A stretch of 64,000 nucleotides of DNA from Pseudomonas sp. WS 5079 (GTDB taxonomy: Bacteria > Pseudomonadota > Gammaproteobacteria > Pseudomonadales > Pseudomonadaceae): positions 620,001 to 684,000 of the forward strand of contig NZ_JAAQWN010000001.1 of assembly GCF_012985465.1 (NCBI RefSeq), read 5' to 3'. Position numbers and translations under genes: made by a program. How positions within the stretch are numbered: position 1 is the stretch's first letter; every line of letters starts with the position of its first letter. Below are positions 25,774 to 33,228 of this stretch, piece by piece. The notes under the pieces were generated by a model. The model was not told the DNA's origin. It saw nothing but the letters and a program-made list of their open reading frames with translations, and did not search any database.

Positions 25774-26840
25774 GCATCACCTCGGGAGCGCCGCCACCAC
25801 GGGGTAATGCCCCGGCGGTTGCGCTGGATCATGGTCACACGGCGGGCCGTCCGCAGTTTGGGGGTCAGCAGCACCGTCAACAGGTCGGCCAGCAGATTGA
25901 TCAGCACCACCGCCAGGGTGATCACCAGCACAATGGCCTGGATCATCGGCAGGTCGCGCATCTGGATCGCCGCATTGAGGGCAGTGCCGATGCCGGGGTA
26001 GCTGAAGATCACCTCGGCCAGCACCGCGCCGCCGATCAGCGTGCGCAGGGTCAGGGCCACACCCTGGATCGCCGGCACCAGGGCATTGGGCAAGGTGTGG
26101 CACCAGACAATGCGCCACCTGGGAATGCCGCGCAGGCGCGCGGCGATCACGTAGTCGGATTCCAGCGCGTCAATCAGCGCCGCGCGCACCATGCGCGTCA
26201 GATAAGGCAGCGCCGACAGGCTCAGGGCCAACACCGGCAGGATCAGGAACTTAAGTTGGCGCCATAGCGACAGGTCCGGATCGAGGATCGACACGGCCGG
26301 CAGCCAGCCCATATGGGGCATGGAAAACAGCAGCACCAGGCCGATGGCCAGGAGAAACCCCGGCGTGGCCTTGAGGAAAATCAACAGCGACAGGCTCCAA
26401 CGGTCCAGGGTGCTGTCCCGGCGCAAAGCCAGGGACACGCCAAGCACCAGGGCTGCCGGCACCACCAGCGCGATCACCCCGGCAAGCAACGCCAGGGTGT
26501 AGCCAAACCGCCCCCAGAGGATGCTGGCCACCGGCGCGTTGGAGTCCAGCGACACCCCCAGTTCACCGCTCAAGGCGGCGCCCAGCCAGCGCACGTATTG
26601 CCAGAGGATCGGCTGGTCCAGGCCCAGTTGGCGTTGCAGGGTAAGGATACTTTCCAGCGGCGCATCCGGGCCGAGGATCACCCGCGCCGGGTCGGATGGC
26701 AGTGCCTGGGTGGCGATAAACACCACCAGGCTGATGACCCAGGCGGTAAGCAGGCCGTAGCCCAGGCGCCCGATAAACCAGGACAGCCAGGCCGGTGTAC
26801 GTGGGGCGCGGTGTGGGGTGACGCAGGACGACTCAGACAT
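25770..26840 (-). CDS. Peptide-type ABC importer permease (DppB-like)
   Basis: A 356-residue membrane protein. The first segment (YGLLTAWVISLVVFIATQAL) is followed by the DppB-type SDPARVILGPDAP region. Its EAA loop is DALESDYVIAARLRGIPRWR. The N-terminus overlaps the binding-protein gene by eight bases. The extra 20-30 N-terminal and C-terminal residues are hydrophilic and unremarkable. It forms the membrane channel with the DppC-like partner. The substrate is probably an organosulfur compound rather than a peptide, judged by the operon. Confidence 0.88.
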   Translation of the reverse strand: MSESSCVTPHRAPRTPAWLSWFIGRLGYGLLTAWVISLVVFIATQALPSDPARVILGPDAPLESILTLQRQLGLDQPILWQYVRWLGAALSGELGVSLDSNAPVASILWGRFGYTLALLAGVIALVVPAALVLGVSLALRRDSTLDRWSLSLLIFLKATPGFLLAIGLVLLFSMPHMGWLPAVSILDPDLSLWRQLKFLILPVLALSLSALPYLTRMVRAALIDALESDYVIAARLRGIPRWRIVWCHTLPNALVPAIQGVALTLRTLIGGAVLAEVIFSYPGIGTALNAAIQMRDLPMIQAIVLVITLAVVLINLLADLLTVLLTPKLRTARRVTMIQRNRRGITPWWRRSRGDA

Positions 26841-28389
26841 GGTTCAACCACAACTCATCAAAGCGCCAGGAGGCAAAGGTAGTCTGTTCCGGGCCCAGCC
26901 CGCCAACCCGTACCGAGGCGGCATCCAGCACATCGTTGAAGCCCCAGATCAGCAGGCCACCGCGCTCGTGCTGGATCTGCTGGGCCTCGTGCACCAGGCC
27001 TTTGCGCAGCGCCAGGTCGGGTTGGGCCAGGGCCTGGCGGTACAGGTCGGCGAAACGGGGGTCATGGAAGTTGCTGCGGTTGTAGATCGCCAGGGGCGCG
27101 TCGTTGTGCAACGCCGACGCCAGGAAACCCCGGGCCGGGGTCGAGCCGGGCGACACTTGCCATTGTTCCCGCTGCGGGCCGTTGAATACCGCGCCGTCAA
27201 CCTGGGTCACGCGCACCTCGACCCCGGCCTTTTTTGCCTGCTGGGCGAACACCAGTGCCGCATTGACGCCGGGCCCCGGGGTGCTGGTCAGTTCCACGCG
27301 CAGATCGCTTTGCCCGGCCTGGCGCAGCAGTGAACGCGCTTGCTCCAGGTCATACGGGCGCTGGGCCAGCGTGTGGTTGTAGGTCGGGTCGTGGGGCGAA
27401 TACAGGTCGTTGGCGATTCGCCCAAAGCCGTTGAGGCCACGGTCCACCAGTTCCTGGCGATCGGCCAACAAGCGGAAGGCCTGGCGCACCCGCACATCGT
27501 CAAACGGTGGCTTGGCCAGGTTGAGGTTCAAACCGGTAAACGAGGTACTTGGCGAGACACACAGGCTCAACCGCGCATCGGCCTTGAGCAAGGCGCTGTG
27601 TTCAGCCTGCACCCCACTGGCGACGTCAATTTGCCCGGCGCGCAGGGCTGCGACGCGCGACACCTGATCCTTGAATTCAATGATTTCCAGCTCGTCGGCG
27701 TATGGCTGGCCGGGCTTGTAGTAGTTTTCAAAGCGGCTGTAGAGCGAGCGCTGGCCAGGAACAAAACGCTTGAGCTTGTAGGGCCCGGCGCCGACCGGGT
27801 TGGTCACCGGGTCGTAGTCGGTGGGGACAATGCCGCCAAAGCTGATCAGGGTTTCATCCAGGGGGAAAAAGCTCTGCCCCTGCTTGAAGCGGATTTCGAT
27901 GGTGCGCTCATCGAGCTTGCGCAAGGCATTGCGGTCAATCGCCCCCACCAGTCCGGCAAACGGTGACGCCAGCTTGGGATCGGTCAGGCGCAGCAGCGAG
28001 AACAGCATGTCATCGGCGCCAATGGTCTTGCCGTGATGAAACTCCAGGCCCGGCTTGATGCGGATGGTCCAGGCGCTGGCATCGGCATTCGGCTCGGCGA
28101 ATTCGGCCAGGGCCAGGCGGGTGCTGACGTCGGTGTTCCATTCCCAGAACTTGCTGTACAGCGCCCAGCCCCGGATGATCCCGCCGCCCACCGGCTTGTG
28201 GGCATCGAGGTTGCCGGACTGGTCGCCGTCGATAATGCCGATACGCAGGCGTCCGCCACTCACCGGCTTGCTCGACAGCAGCACCGCGCCCTGGCTGGCC
28301 GGGCCTGCGTCGCAGCCACCGAGCAGCAAACCGCCGCCCAGAGCCAGGCTGCTGCCGAGGAAGGCTCGGCGGGAAAATCCATCACCCAT
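26833..28389 (-). CDS. Peptide/nickel-type ABC binding lipoprotein (SBP family 5), copy 2
   Basis: A 518-residue paralogue of the protein at 17139-18695, also with a Tat-type motif (SRRAFLG) and lipobox (LLLGGC). Shared blocks include GRLRIGIIDGDQSGNLDAHK, GPYKLKRFVPGQRSLYSRFE and PYADELEIIEFKDQVSR. Both end in FDELWL or FEKLWL. Here the binding protein is encoded with its own permeases and ATPase, starting two bases after the monooxygenase stop. The identical length and matched export signals argue that the two binding proteins feed one importer with different ligands. Confidence 0.88.
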   Translation of the reverse strand: MGDGFSRRAFLGSSLALGGGLLLGGCDAGPASQGAVLLSSKPVSGGRLRIGIIDGDQSGNLDAHKPVGGGIIRGWALYSKFWEWNTDVSTRLALAEFAEPNADASAWTIRIKPGLEFHHGKTIGADDMLFSLLRLTDPKLASPFAGLVGAIDRNALRKLDERTIEIRFKQGQSFFPLDETLISFGGIVPTDYDPVTNPVGAGPYKLKRFVPGQRSLYSRFENYYKPGQPYADELEIIEFKDQVSRVAALRAGQIDVASGVQAEHSALLKADARLSLCVSPSTSFTGLNLNLAKPPFDDVRVRQAFRLLADRQELVDRGLNGFGRIANDLYSPHDPTYNHTLAQRPYDLEQARSLLRQAGQSDLRVELTSTPGPGVNAALVFAQQAKKAGVEVRVTQVDGAVFNGPQREQWQVSPGSTPARGFLASALHNDAPLAIYNRSNFHDPRFADLYRQALAQPDLALRKGLVHEAQQIQHERGGLLIWGFNDVLDAASVRVGGLGPEQTTFASWRFDELWLNHV

Positions 28390-28391
28390 AC

Positions 28392-29579
28392 TCAGGCCTC
28401 ATCCAGCTGCACGAGCTTGTGGGTGACGCCCAGACGCGGCACGTCAAAGCCGTGGTCCAGCTCCAGCAGCGGGAACAACAGGTCCGCCACGCGGTGCGCT
28501 TCGTCAATCAGCGGGAAACCGGAAAGGATAAAGGCCGAGGTACCCTGGGCCTCGTACTCGCGGATACGCTCGGCAACCTGCTCGGCGCTGCCCACCAGGT
28601 AGGTGCCCGCCGCAGGGCCGAGGATATTGAAGCCAAACAGGCTTGGGCCGAGCCATACGTTGGGGTAGATCTCCAGGTCGCGGGCGGTGGGCAGGCGGCC
28701 CGCACGAATGGTCTCGAGGTTGCGCTGGGTCTGTGGATCGTCGCTGTGGAACTCATCGAAGCTGACGCCAGCCGGCAACTGGCGTTCGATGGCGTTGCGT
28801 GCGGTTTGCAGCGAGGTGCGTTGCAGCAGTTTCTCGGCGTGGGCCCACGCCTCTTCTTCGGTCTCGCGCACGATGATTTGCAGGCGCGTGCCAAAGGTCA
28901 GTTCGCGGCCGATTTTTGCAGCTTCGGCGGCCACCTTGCGAAACTTGTCGCCCAGCTTGGGCGGGGTATTGGCAAAACTCAGGTAGACGTCGAGCAACTG
29001 CACCGAATGGGCCACGCCGGGCCCGGAAGTACCGGCGCCCCACAAGGGGATCCCGGGTTTCTGGCGCGGCGGATGCCAGCCACCCAAAGGATGATTGGCG
29101 GCGCCGGGGGCACGGGGGGCGAGCTTGACGTACTGGCCGTCGAAACCGCTGGTATCGCCGGCGTAGAAACCCTGGAACGCCCGCCAGTATTCGAGGCTGA
29201 AGGCATAACGTTCGTCGTGGGGGTAATGCACGCCGAGGGTGGCCAGGCCGGCGTCGTTGCCGTTGACCACGTTGAACAGCAGGCGGCCGTTGGAGAACTG
29301 GTCGAAGGTCAACGCCCACTTGGCCAGGACCGCCGGCGACAGCTCGCCGGGGTGTTGCGCCACCAGAAAACGCAGGCGCTGGGTCGCGTCGATCAGCGAG
29401 GCGGCGACCACCAGGCTTTCGTTGGGGCTGGAGCCGAGCAGCGAACCGTAGAAGCCCAGGCGGTCACTGGCGATGGCCAGCTGCTTGAGGTGTTCGAAGT
29501 CGGTTTTCCAGCGGCCTTCGGGCTCCCAAGGGTATGGCCCATCGGGGGTGGTGAGGTACCAGAGGATTTTTACAGCCAT
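28392..29579 (-). CDS. LLM-class flavin-dependent monooxygenase, SsuD-like (copy 3)
   Basis: A 395-residue protein, started at ATG 29579 (MAVKILWYLTTPDGPYPWEP) behind AAGGA. It is the closest of the three to SsuD: FDQFSNGRLLFNVVNGNDAG, FGTRLQIIVRETEEEAWAHA, AGTYLVGSAEQVAERI and FILSGFPLIDEAHRVADLLF align well. The Arg226 equivalent is present, but His228 of SsuD is Gln and Cys54 is not conserved. It should use FMNH2 and O2 to cleave a C-S bond and give sulfite. It lies between the class II aldolase-like gene and the importer genes. Confidence 0.87.
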   Translation of the reverse strand: MAVKILWYLTTPDGPYPWEPEGRWKTDFEHLKQLAIASDRLGFYGSLLGSSPNESLVVAASLIDATQRLRFLVAQHPGELSPAVLAKWALTFDQFSNGRLLFNVVNGNDAGLATLGVHYPHDERYAFSLEYWRAFQGFYAGDTSGFDGQYVKLAPRAPGAANHPLGGWHPPRQKPGIPLWGAGTSGPGVAHSVQLLDVYLSFANTPPKLGDKFRKVAAEAAKIGRELTFGTRLQIIVRETEEEAWAHAEKLLQRTSLQTARNAIERQLPAGVSFDEFHSDDPQTQRNLETIRAGRLPTARDLEIYPNVWLGPSLFGFNILGPAAGTYLVGSAEQVAERIREYEAQGTSAFILSGFPLIDEAHRVADLLFPLLELDHGFDVPRLGVTHKLVQLDEA

Positions 29580-29642
29580 GGCAAAGCATCCTTGAAAACA
29601 TTCTATAAAACGCCAGGCAATCGGCGTTCGGCATACCGGCTT

Positions 29643-29735
29643 CATCGCTGGCAAGCCAGCTCCTACAAAGGTGATGCGACGCCGGCCCACTGTAGGAGCC
29701 GGCTTGCCGGCGATAGCGGTAAACCAGCTCCCACA
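29643..29735. repeat. REP elements between two operon genes
   Basis: ATCGCTGGCAAGCCAGCTCC at 29644 and TGTAGGAGCCGGCTTGCCGG at 29691, with a partial third copy (CAGCTCCCACA) at 29725. They fill the 160-bp gap between the class II aldolase-like gene and the monooxygenase gene. Confidence 0.75.
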
Positions 29736-29739
29736 AGGG

Positions 29740-30471
29740 TCAGGTGCGGCGGTCGATGGCCGGGACCAGGCCCAGGGCCGTGGCTTGCTCATACAGGCCG
29801 CTCATTTTCCATTGCTGGGTCAGCACCCCAGGGCCGTAGGCGCGGGAGCCACCCAGGGCGTCGGCGAGCAATTGCAGTTGCGCGCCCTCCTCCAGCAACA
29901 CAATGAATTCTGCGGTGGCGCGCAGGCCCTGCTTGCCCCACACCGTGGCGCCGCCGTTGGCTTCGAGGATCGCCAGGTTGAAAGGGTTCTCGGCGATTTT
30001 GTCGAGGATGAAGTCCACTTCCTGCTGGCGTCGGTCGATGTACACCGGCAGCTCGCGGGCCAGTTGGTAACGCTGCACCGGCACGTAGTGGAACGGCAAG
30101 GTGCGGTGGGTCTGGGCCCAGGCGCCGAGGTACGGCGAGTGCACGTGGGACACGGTGGTCACGTCCGGGTGCTGCTCGAACAGCTTGGTGTAGCGCCCTG
30201 CCCCGCCCTTGCCATTGCCGTAGATCAGGTTGCCGGCAAAGTCGCTGACCGTGGCCTGTAGCGGCTTGCGGTAGTTCCAGGGCCCACCGTAGTTGACGGA
30301 CACCAGCAGCTCTTCGCCGGGCACGCGCTCGACAAAGCCGACCGTGCCATTGGCGGTGATGGTGTTGGTTTCGCGGAACACGGTGAAGGCCTCTTCGGCT
30401 TCCAGCAGCACCTTGTCGATGAAGTCTTGCAGGGGCTGGCTGATGGGTTGAGCGAGGACAATCGCAGTCAT
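29740..30471 (-). CDS. Class II aldolase/adducin-fold protein with altered metal site
   Basis: A 243-residue protein of the class II aldolase/adducin fold. The first two zinc ligands are visible in VSHVHSPYLGAW. The third ligand normally lies in an RNHG motif before VWG; here the aligned segment is EANGGATVWGKQG, so the His is replaced by Gly. The N-terminal TITANGTVGFVER takes the place of the usual GNIS region. A GGAGA site precedes the ATG. It is co-transcribed with the DszB-like gene (15-bp gap). Its reaction is unknown; it may handle the carbon fragment left after desulfurisation or may have lost aldolase chemistry. Confidence 0.72.
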   Translation of the reverse strand: MTAIVLAQPISQPLQDFIDKVLLEAEEAFTVFRETNTITANGTVGFVERVPGEELLVSVNYGGPWNYRKPLQATVSDFAGNLIYGNGKGGAGRYTKLFEQHPDVTTVSHVHSPYLGAWAQTHRTLPFHYVPVQRYQLARELPVYIDRRQQEVDFILDKIAENPFNLAILEANGGATVWGKQGLRATAEFIVLLEEGAQLQLLADALGGSRAYGPGVLTQQWKMSGLYEQATALGLVPAIDRRT

Positions 30472-30486
30472 GGGGTTTCTCCAGGT

Positions 30487-31530
30487 TCAGGCGCGGCGCT
30501 TGGCCAACAGTTCATGGGCAGCTTGCAGGGGGCGCGGGTCGACCCAGTCGGCGATGGCGAAATCGCGCTCCAGGAAGCCGTGCAGGTAGAGGAAATCTTT
30601 CTGGACACCGAGAAATTCCAGGCGCTGGGCCGACAAATCCGGCGCCAATGTGGTGTGGAAGTCGCCGCGATAGGCCTCGGCCACACCGGCACTGCCGGCG
30701 CGGGTTTCTTCTTCGAGGATGGCGTTCAGGGCCTCACGGTTATTCGCCGCCCAGTCGGCGGCGCCAAGGGTTTGCGCGAGGAAGCGCACCACCAGGTCGA
30801 AATGGTTGTCCAGCAGGTCCTGGTGGACCGTGATCGGGCGTGGCGTGCCGTTGTTGATGCGGTAGCGCGGCTCGGCGATCAGGTCCAGGTCAATGCCCAC
30901 CACCAGCCCCAGGCGGCGCGCGGCATCGGCGGCCGATGCGCCCTTGACGTACACCGCATCTACCTCGCCACGCACCAGGTAATCCAGGCCGGACCACAGG
31001 CGCTGCAAACCCTGCTGCGGGTCAGGCGCCTGTTGTTGGTCCTGCAACGCCACTTCCACCAGCTGTACATCGTCAAAGCCCAGGCCGGCCAGGCTCAGCG
31101 CGCCTTTGTAGCCATGCAGGCTCATGGCCCGGGCGATGCTGCCGGGACGGTTGTCGCCCCAGGCCGGCAGCGCCAGGCGCTTGCCTTTGAGGTCTGCGGG
31201 ACGACTGATGCCGGAGTCCGGGCGGACCAGGATGGTTTGCCACTCTTCAATCCAGGTCAGGCCGATCAGCCGGCTTGGTGCACCACCCGCGCGGGCGGCC
31301 AATGCCGGGACGTTGCCGCCTTCGCGAAACAGCCCCGGCAGGTCGTGATCGTAATGGTGACGGCCCAGTTGACGAGCCTCCTGCAATGTGGCGACCGGCA
31401 GGCCGTCGGCGGCGAATTCCTCGCTCAACCAACCCAGCTTGTAGGCGATCCCGGAAGCGGTCGGCACCGGGCAACGGGTGAACCAGATCTGCTCCAGGGT
31501 GGGCGTGGGCAAGACAGCGCAAAGGGTCAT
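30487..31530 (-). CDS. DszB-like desulfinase-family protein (SBP-fold, no signal peptide)
   Basis: Started at ATG 31530 (MTLCAVLPTP), which has GGAG upstream and leaves a leader of about 33 bases after the predicted sigma-54 start; longer starts lie at or next to that start site. The 347-residue protein has the fold of SsuA/ThiY binding proteins but no export signal. It resembles 2-hydroxybiphenyl-2-sulfinate desulfinase DszB: Cys20 in FTRCPVPTASG matches the catalytic Cys27 region (NCPVPNA), and HHYD...FREGG at 58-72 matches the His60/Arg70/Gly73 segment. DszB releases sulfite from an aromatic sulfinate. A binding-protein role elsewhere in the fold family cannot be excluded. Confidence 0.7.
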   Translation of the reverse strand: MTLCAVLPTPTLEQIWFTRCPVPTASGIAYKLGWLSEEFAADGLPVATLQEARQLGRHHYDHDLPGLFREGGNVPALAARAGGAPSRLIGLTWIEEWQTILVRPDSGISRPADLKGKRLALPAWGDNRPGSIARAMSLHGYKGALSLAGLGFDDVQLVEVALQDQQQAPDPQQGLQRLWSGLDYLVRGEVDAVYVKGASAADAARRLGLVVGIDLDLIAEPRYRINNGTPRPITVHQDLLDNHFDLVVRFLAQTLGAADWAANNREALNAILEEETRAGSAGVAEAYRGDFHTTLAPDLSAQRLEFLGVQKDFLYLHGFLERDFAIADWVDPRPLQAAHELLAKRRA

Positions 31531-31572
31531 AGGCAGCTCCATTGAATTGGGCAAGGCAGTTGCCGGGAGCTA

Positions 31573-31589
31573 TTGCAGAGGCCGTGCCA
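31573..31589 (-). promoter_or_regulatory. Sigma-54 promoter of the minus-strand sulfur operon
   Basis: Read on the minus strand, TGGCACG-GCCT-CTGCA differs from the TGGCACG-N4-TTGCW consensus at one position. Transcription should start near 31563, which rules out the longest starts of the DszB-like gene. All seven minus-strand genes down to 23162 could be served. Confidence 0.68.
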
Positions 31590-31640
31590 AATGGCCAAAG
31601 CCCCGCTACGCAAGGGCTTGGCGCAAACGTCAGGCAGAGG

Positions 31641-31713
31641 GCTGCTGGCCTGCCAACAGCACTGCTGCTGACCCAGCAGCCGGCGTGACGCGGCTGCTGC
31701 TCCAGCAACACCC
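31641..31713. promoter_or_regulatory. Cluster of three palindromes, candidate activator sites
   Basis: GCTGCTGGC-CT-GCCAACAGC (31641-31660), GCTGCTG-ACC-CAGCAGC (31664-31680, perfect) and GGCTGCTGCT-CC-AGCAACACCC (31692-31713) lie between the two divergent sigma-54 promoters. The third contains, on the minus strand, a 16-base segment (31692-31707) identical but for one base to the element at 13342-13357. They are good candidates for SfnR-like binding. Confidence 0.5.
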
Positions 31714-31741
31714 CGCCCGCCGCAAGCCCGCATTTAGGCGT

Positions 31742-31757
31742 TGGCGCAGAACTTGCT
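31742..31757 (+). promoter_or_regulatory. Sigma-54 promoter of the DszC/SfnB-like gene
   Basis: TGGCGCA-GAAC-TTGCT keeps the invariant GG and GC at the correct ten-base spacing, and the -12 half is a perfect match. Transcription should start near 31768. A REP pair follows in the leader. Confidence 0.55.
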
Positions 31758-31782
31758 CAAGCCCCTTCAACACCGCACTCCC

Positions 31783-31851
31783 CTGTAGGAGCCGGCTTGC
31801 CGGCGATGGCGTCCTTGATAACGCCATCGCCGGCAAGCCGGCTCCTACAGG
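31783..31851. repeat. Inverted REP pair in the leader of the DszC/SfnB-like gene
   Basis: CTGTAGGAGCCGGCTTGCCG and CGGCAAGCCGGCTCCTACAG form a long, nearly perfect stem 30 bases before the start codon. Confidence 0.8.
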
Positions 31852-31881
31852 GAGCGGGATCTAGCATAAGGATGAGTAGCA

Positions 31882-33114
31882 ATGACCACGTTCGAACAGG
31901 CACCCACACGCCAACTGCACAGCGAGGCTGAGGCCATCGCCGTCGCCCGGGAGATCGCCCTGGAGATCGCCCGGATCGCCGCCGACCCCCAGCAAAACGG
32001 CCAACTGCCTTGGCGCCAGGCCCAGCTGTTGTCCGAAAGCGGCCTGACCGCCATCGGCGTGCCCAAGGCCTTTGGCGGGCTGGGTGCCTCGGTGCAGACC
32101 ATCGTCGAAACCGTACGCCTGGTCTCGGTGGCCGATGGCGGCGTCGGCCAGTTGCTGCAAATCCATAACGTGATGCTGCGCGGGATTTTCAGCGGCTACA
32201 GCGACGCCGTGCGCGATCGACTGATTGCCGATGTACTGGCCGGCAAACGTTTCGGCAACGCCCTGGCGGAAGTGGGCGGGAAAAACAAGTTCGCCCTCAA
32301 GACCCGCGTCGAACGCCGCGCCGACGGCAAGCTGGTGCTCAATGGCAGCAAGTTCTACTCCACCGGTTCCTACCTCGCCGAGTGGATCTCGCTGACCGCA
32401 GCCAGTGACGATGGCGGCGCCAGCGTGCTGCTCAACCGCAATACCCCGGGCCTGACCCTGCTCGATGACTGGGAGGCCTTCGGCCAGAAAAACTCGGTCA
32501 GTGGTACCGTGCGCTTTGACGCTATCGAACTGGACGAAGCCTTCGTCTCGCAACGCAAGGGCCCGATGAAACGCACCGGGCTGACCTTCCCGCAGATCCT
32601 CCACGCCGCCATCGACACCGGGATTGCGGCCGGCGCGCTGGGCGCCGCCGTCGATTACCTCAAGCACAACGCCCGGCCATGGGTGGAAAGCGGCGTGGAC
32701 CACGCCAATGAAGAACCGCACATCATCAAGCAGGTCGGCGAGTACGCCGTGGCCTTGCGCGCGGCCGAGTCACTGTTGCGCGACGCCGCGCGGGTGTTCG
32801 ACCAGCATGAACTGGACCCGGAAAACAAGGAGCTGCAAGACGAGTTGATCCTGTCGGTGGCCACTGCGCGGGCGCATTCGGACGCTGCTTCGCTGAAGAT
32901 CTCCAGTGATATTTTCTCGCTGCTGGGCGCCAGTTCGTCCCTGAGCAAATGGAACCTGGACCGCTTCTGGCGCAATGCCCGGGTGCACACCACCCATGAC
33001 CCGATCCGCTGGCGCTTGCACCACGTGGGCAACTACTACCTCAACGGCGTGGACCCGGGCGAATACACCGCGATCCTCAATGCCAAGCAGACCCAGGGCG
33101 CTACCACCCGCTAA
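31882..33114 (+). CDS. DszC/SfnB-like flavin-dependent monooxygenase (acyl-CoA dehydrogenase fold)
   Basis: A 410-residue acyl-CoA-dehydrogenase-fold protein of the DszC/SfnB sulfur-acquisition group, which uses reduced flavin and O2 on sulfur compounds. Group blocks are KRFGNALAEVGGKNKFALKT, LVLNGSKFYSTGSYLAEWIS, QKNSVSGTVRFDAIELDE and the C-terminal WNLDRFWRNARVHTTHDPIR. The acyl-CoA dehydrogenase catalytic Glu is not apparent, as expected for an oxygenase. It is divergent from the DszB-like gene with its own sigma-54 promoter. AAGGA lies upstream of the ATG. DszC-type enzymes need a separate flavin reductase, which is not encoded here. Confidence 0.85.
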   Translation: MTTFEQAPTRQLHSEAEAIAVAREIALEIARIAADPQQNGQLPWRQAQLLSESGLTAIGVPKAFGGLGASVQTIVETVRLVSVADGGVGQLLQIHNVMLRGIFSGYSDAVRDRLIADVLAGKRFGNALAEVGGKNKFALKTRVERRADGKLVLNGSKFYSTGSYLAEWISLTAASDDGGASVLLNRNTPGLTLLDDWEAFGQKNSVSGTVRFDAIELDEAFVSQRKGPMKRTGLTFPQILHAAIDTGIAAGALGAAVDYLKHNARPWVESGVDHANEEPHIIKQVGEYAVALRAAESLLRDAARVFDQHELDPENKELQDELILSVATARAHSDAASLKISSDIFSLLGASSSLSKWNLDRFWRNARVHTTHDPIRWRLHHVGNYYLNGVDPGEYTAILNAKQTQGATTR

Positions 33115-33123
33115 CCCCCAACC

Positions 33124-33210
33124 TGGCAGGAGCCGGCTTGCCGGCGATGGCGCCCTTGAAACCGGCGCATGGCTTGCGGGCCCGATCGCTGGCAAGCCAG
33201 CTCCTACAGG
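33124..33210. repeat. Inverted pair of REP elements
   Basis: GGCAGGAGCCGGCTTGCCGG at the left and ATCGCTGGCAAGCCAGCTCC at the right. They lie between the DszC-like gene and the exporter genes and probably mark the end of the sulfur island. Confidence 0.75.
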
Positions 33211-33228
33211 GTTTTGATTGAGCTTTTC

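Noticed and set aside
30487..31530. Assignment as a periplasmic sulfonate-binding protein
   Set aside because: There is no signal peptide at any start consistent with the sigma-54 start site, and the CPVP motif fits DszB better.
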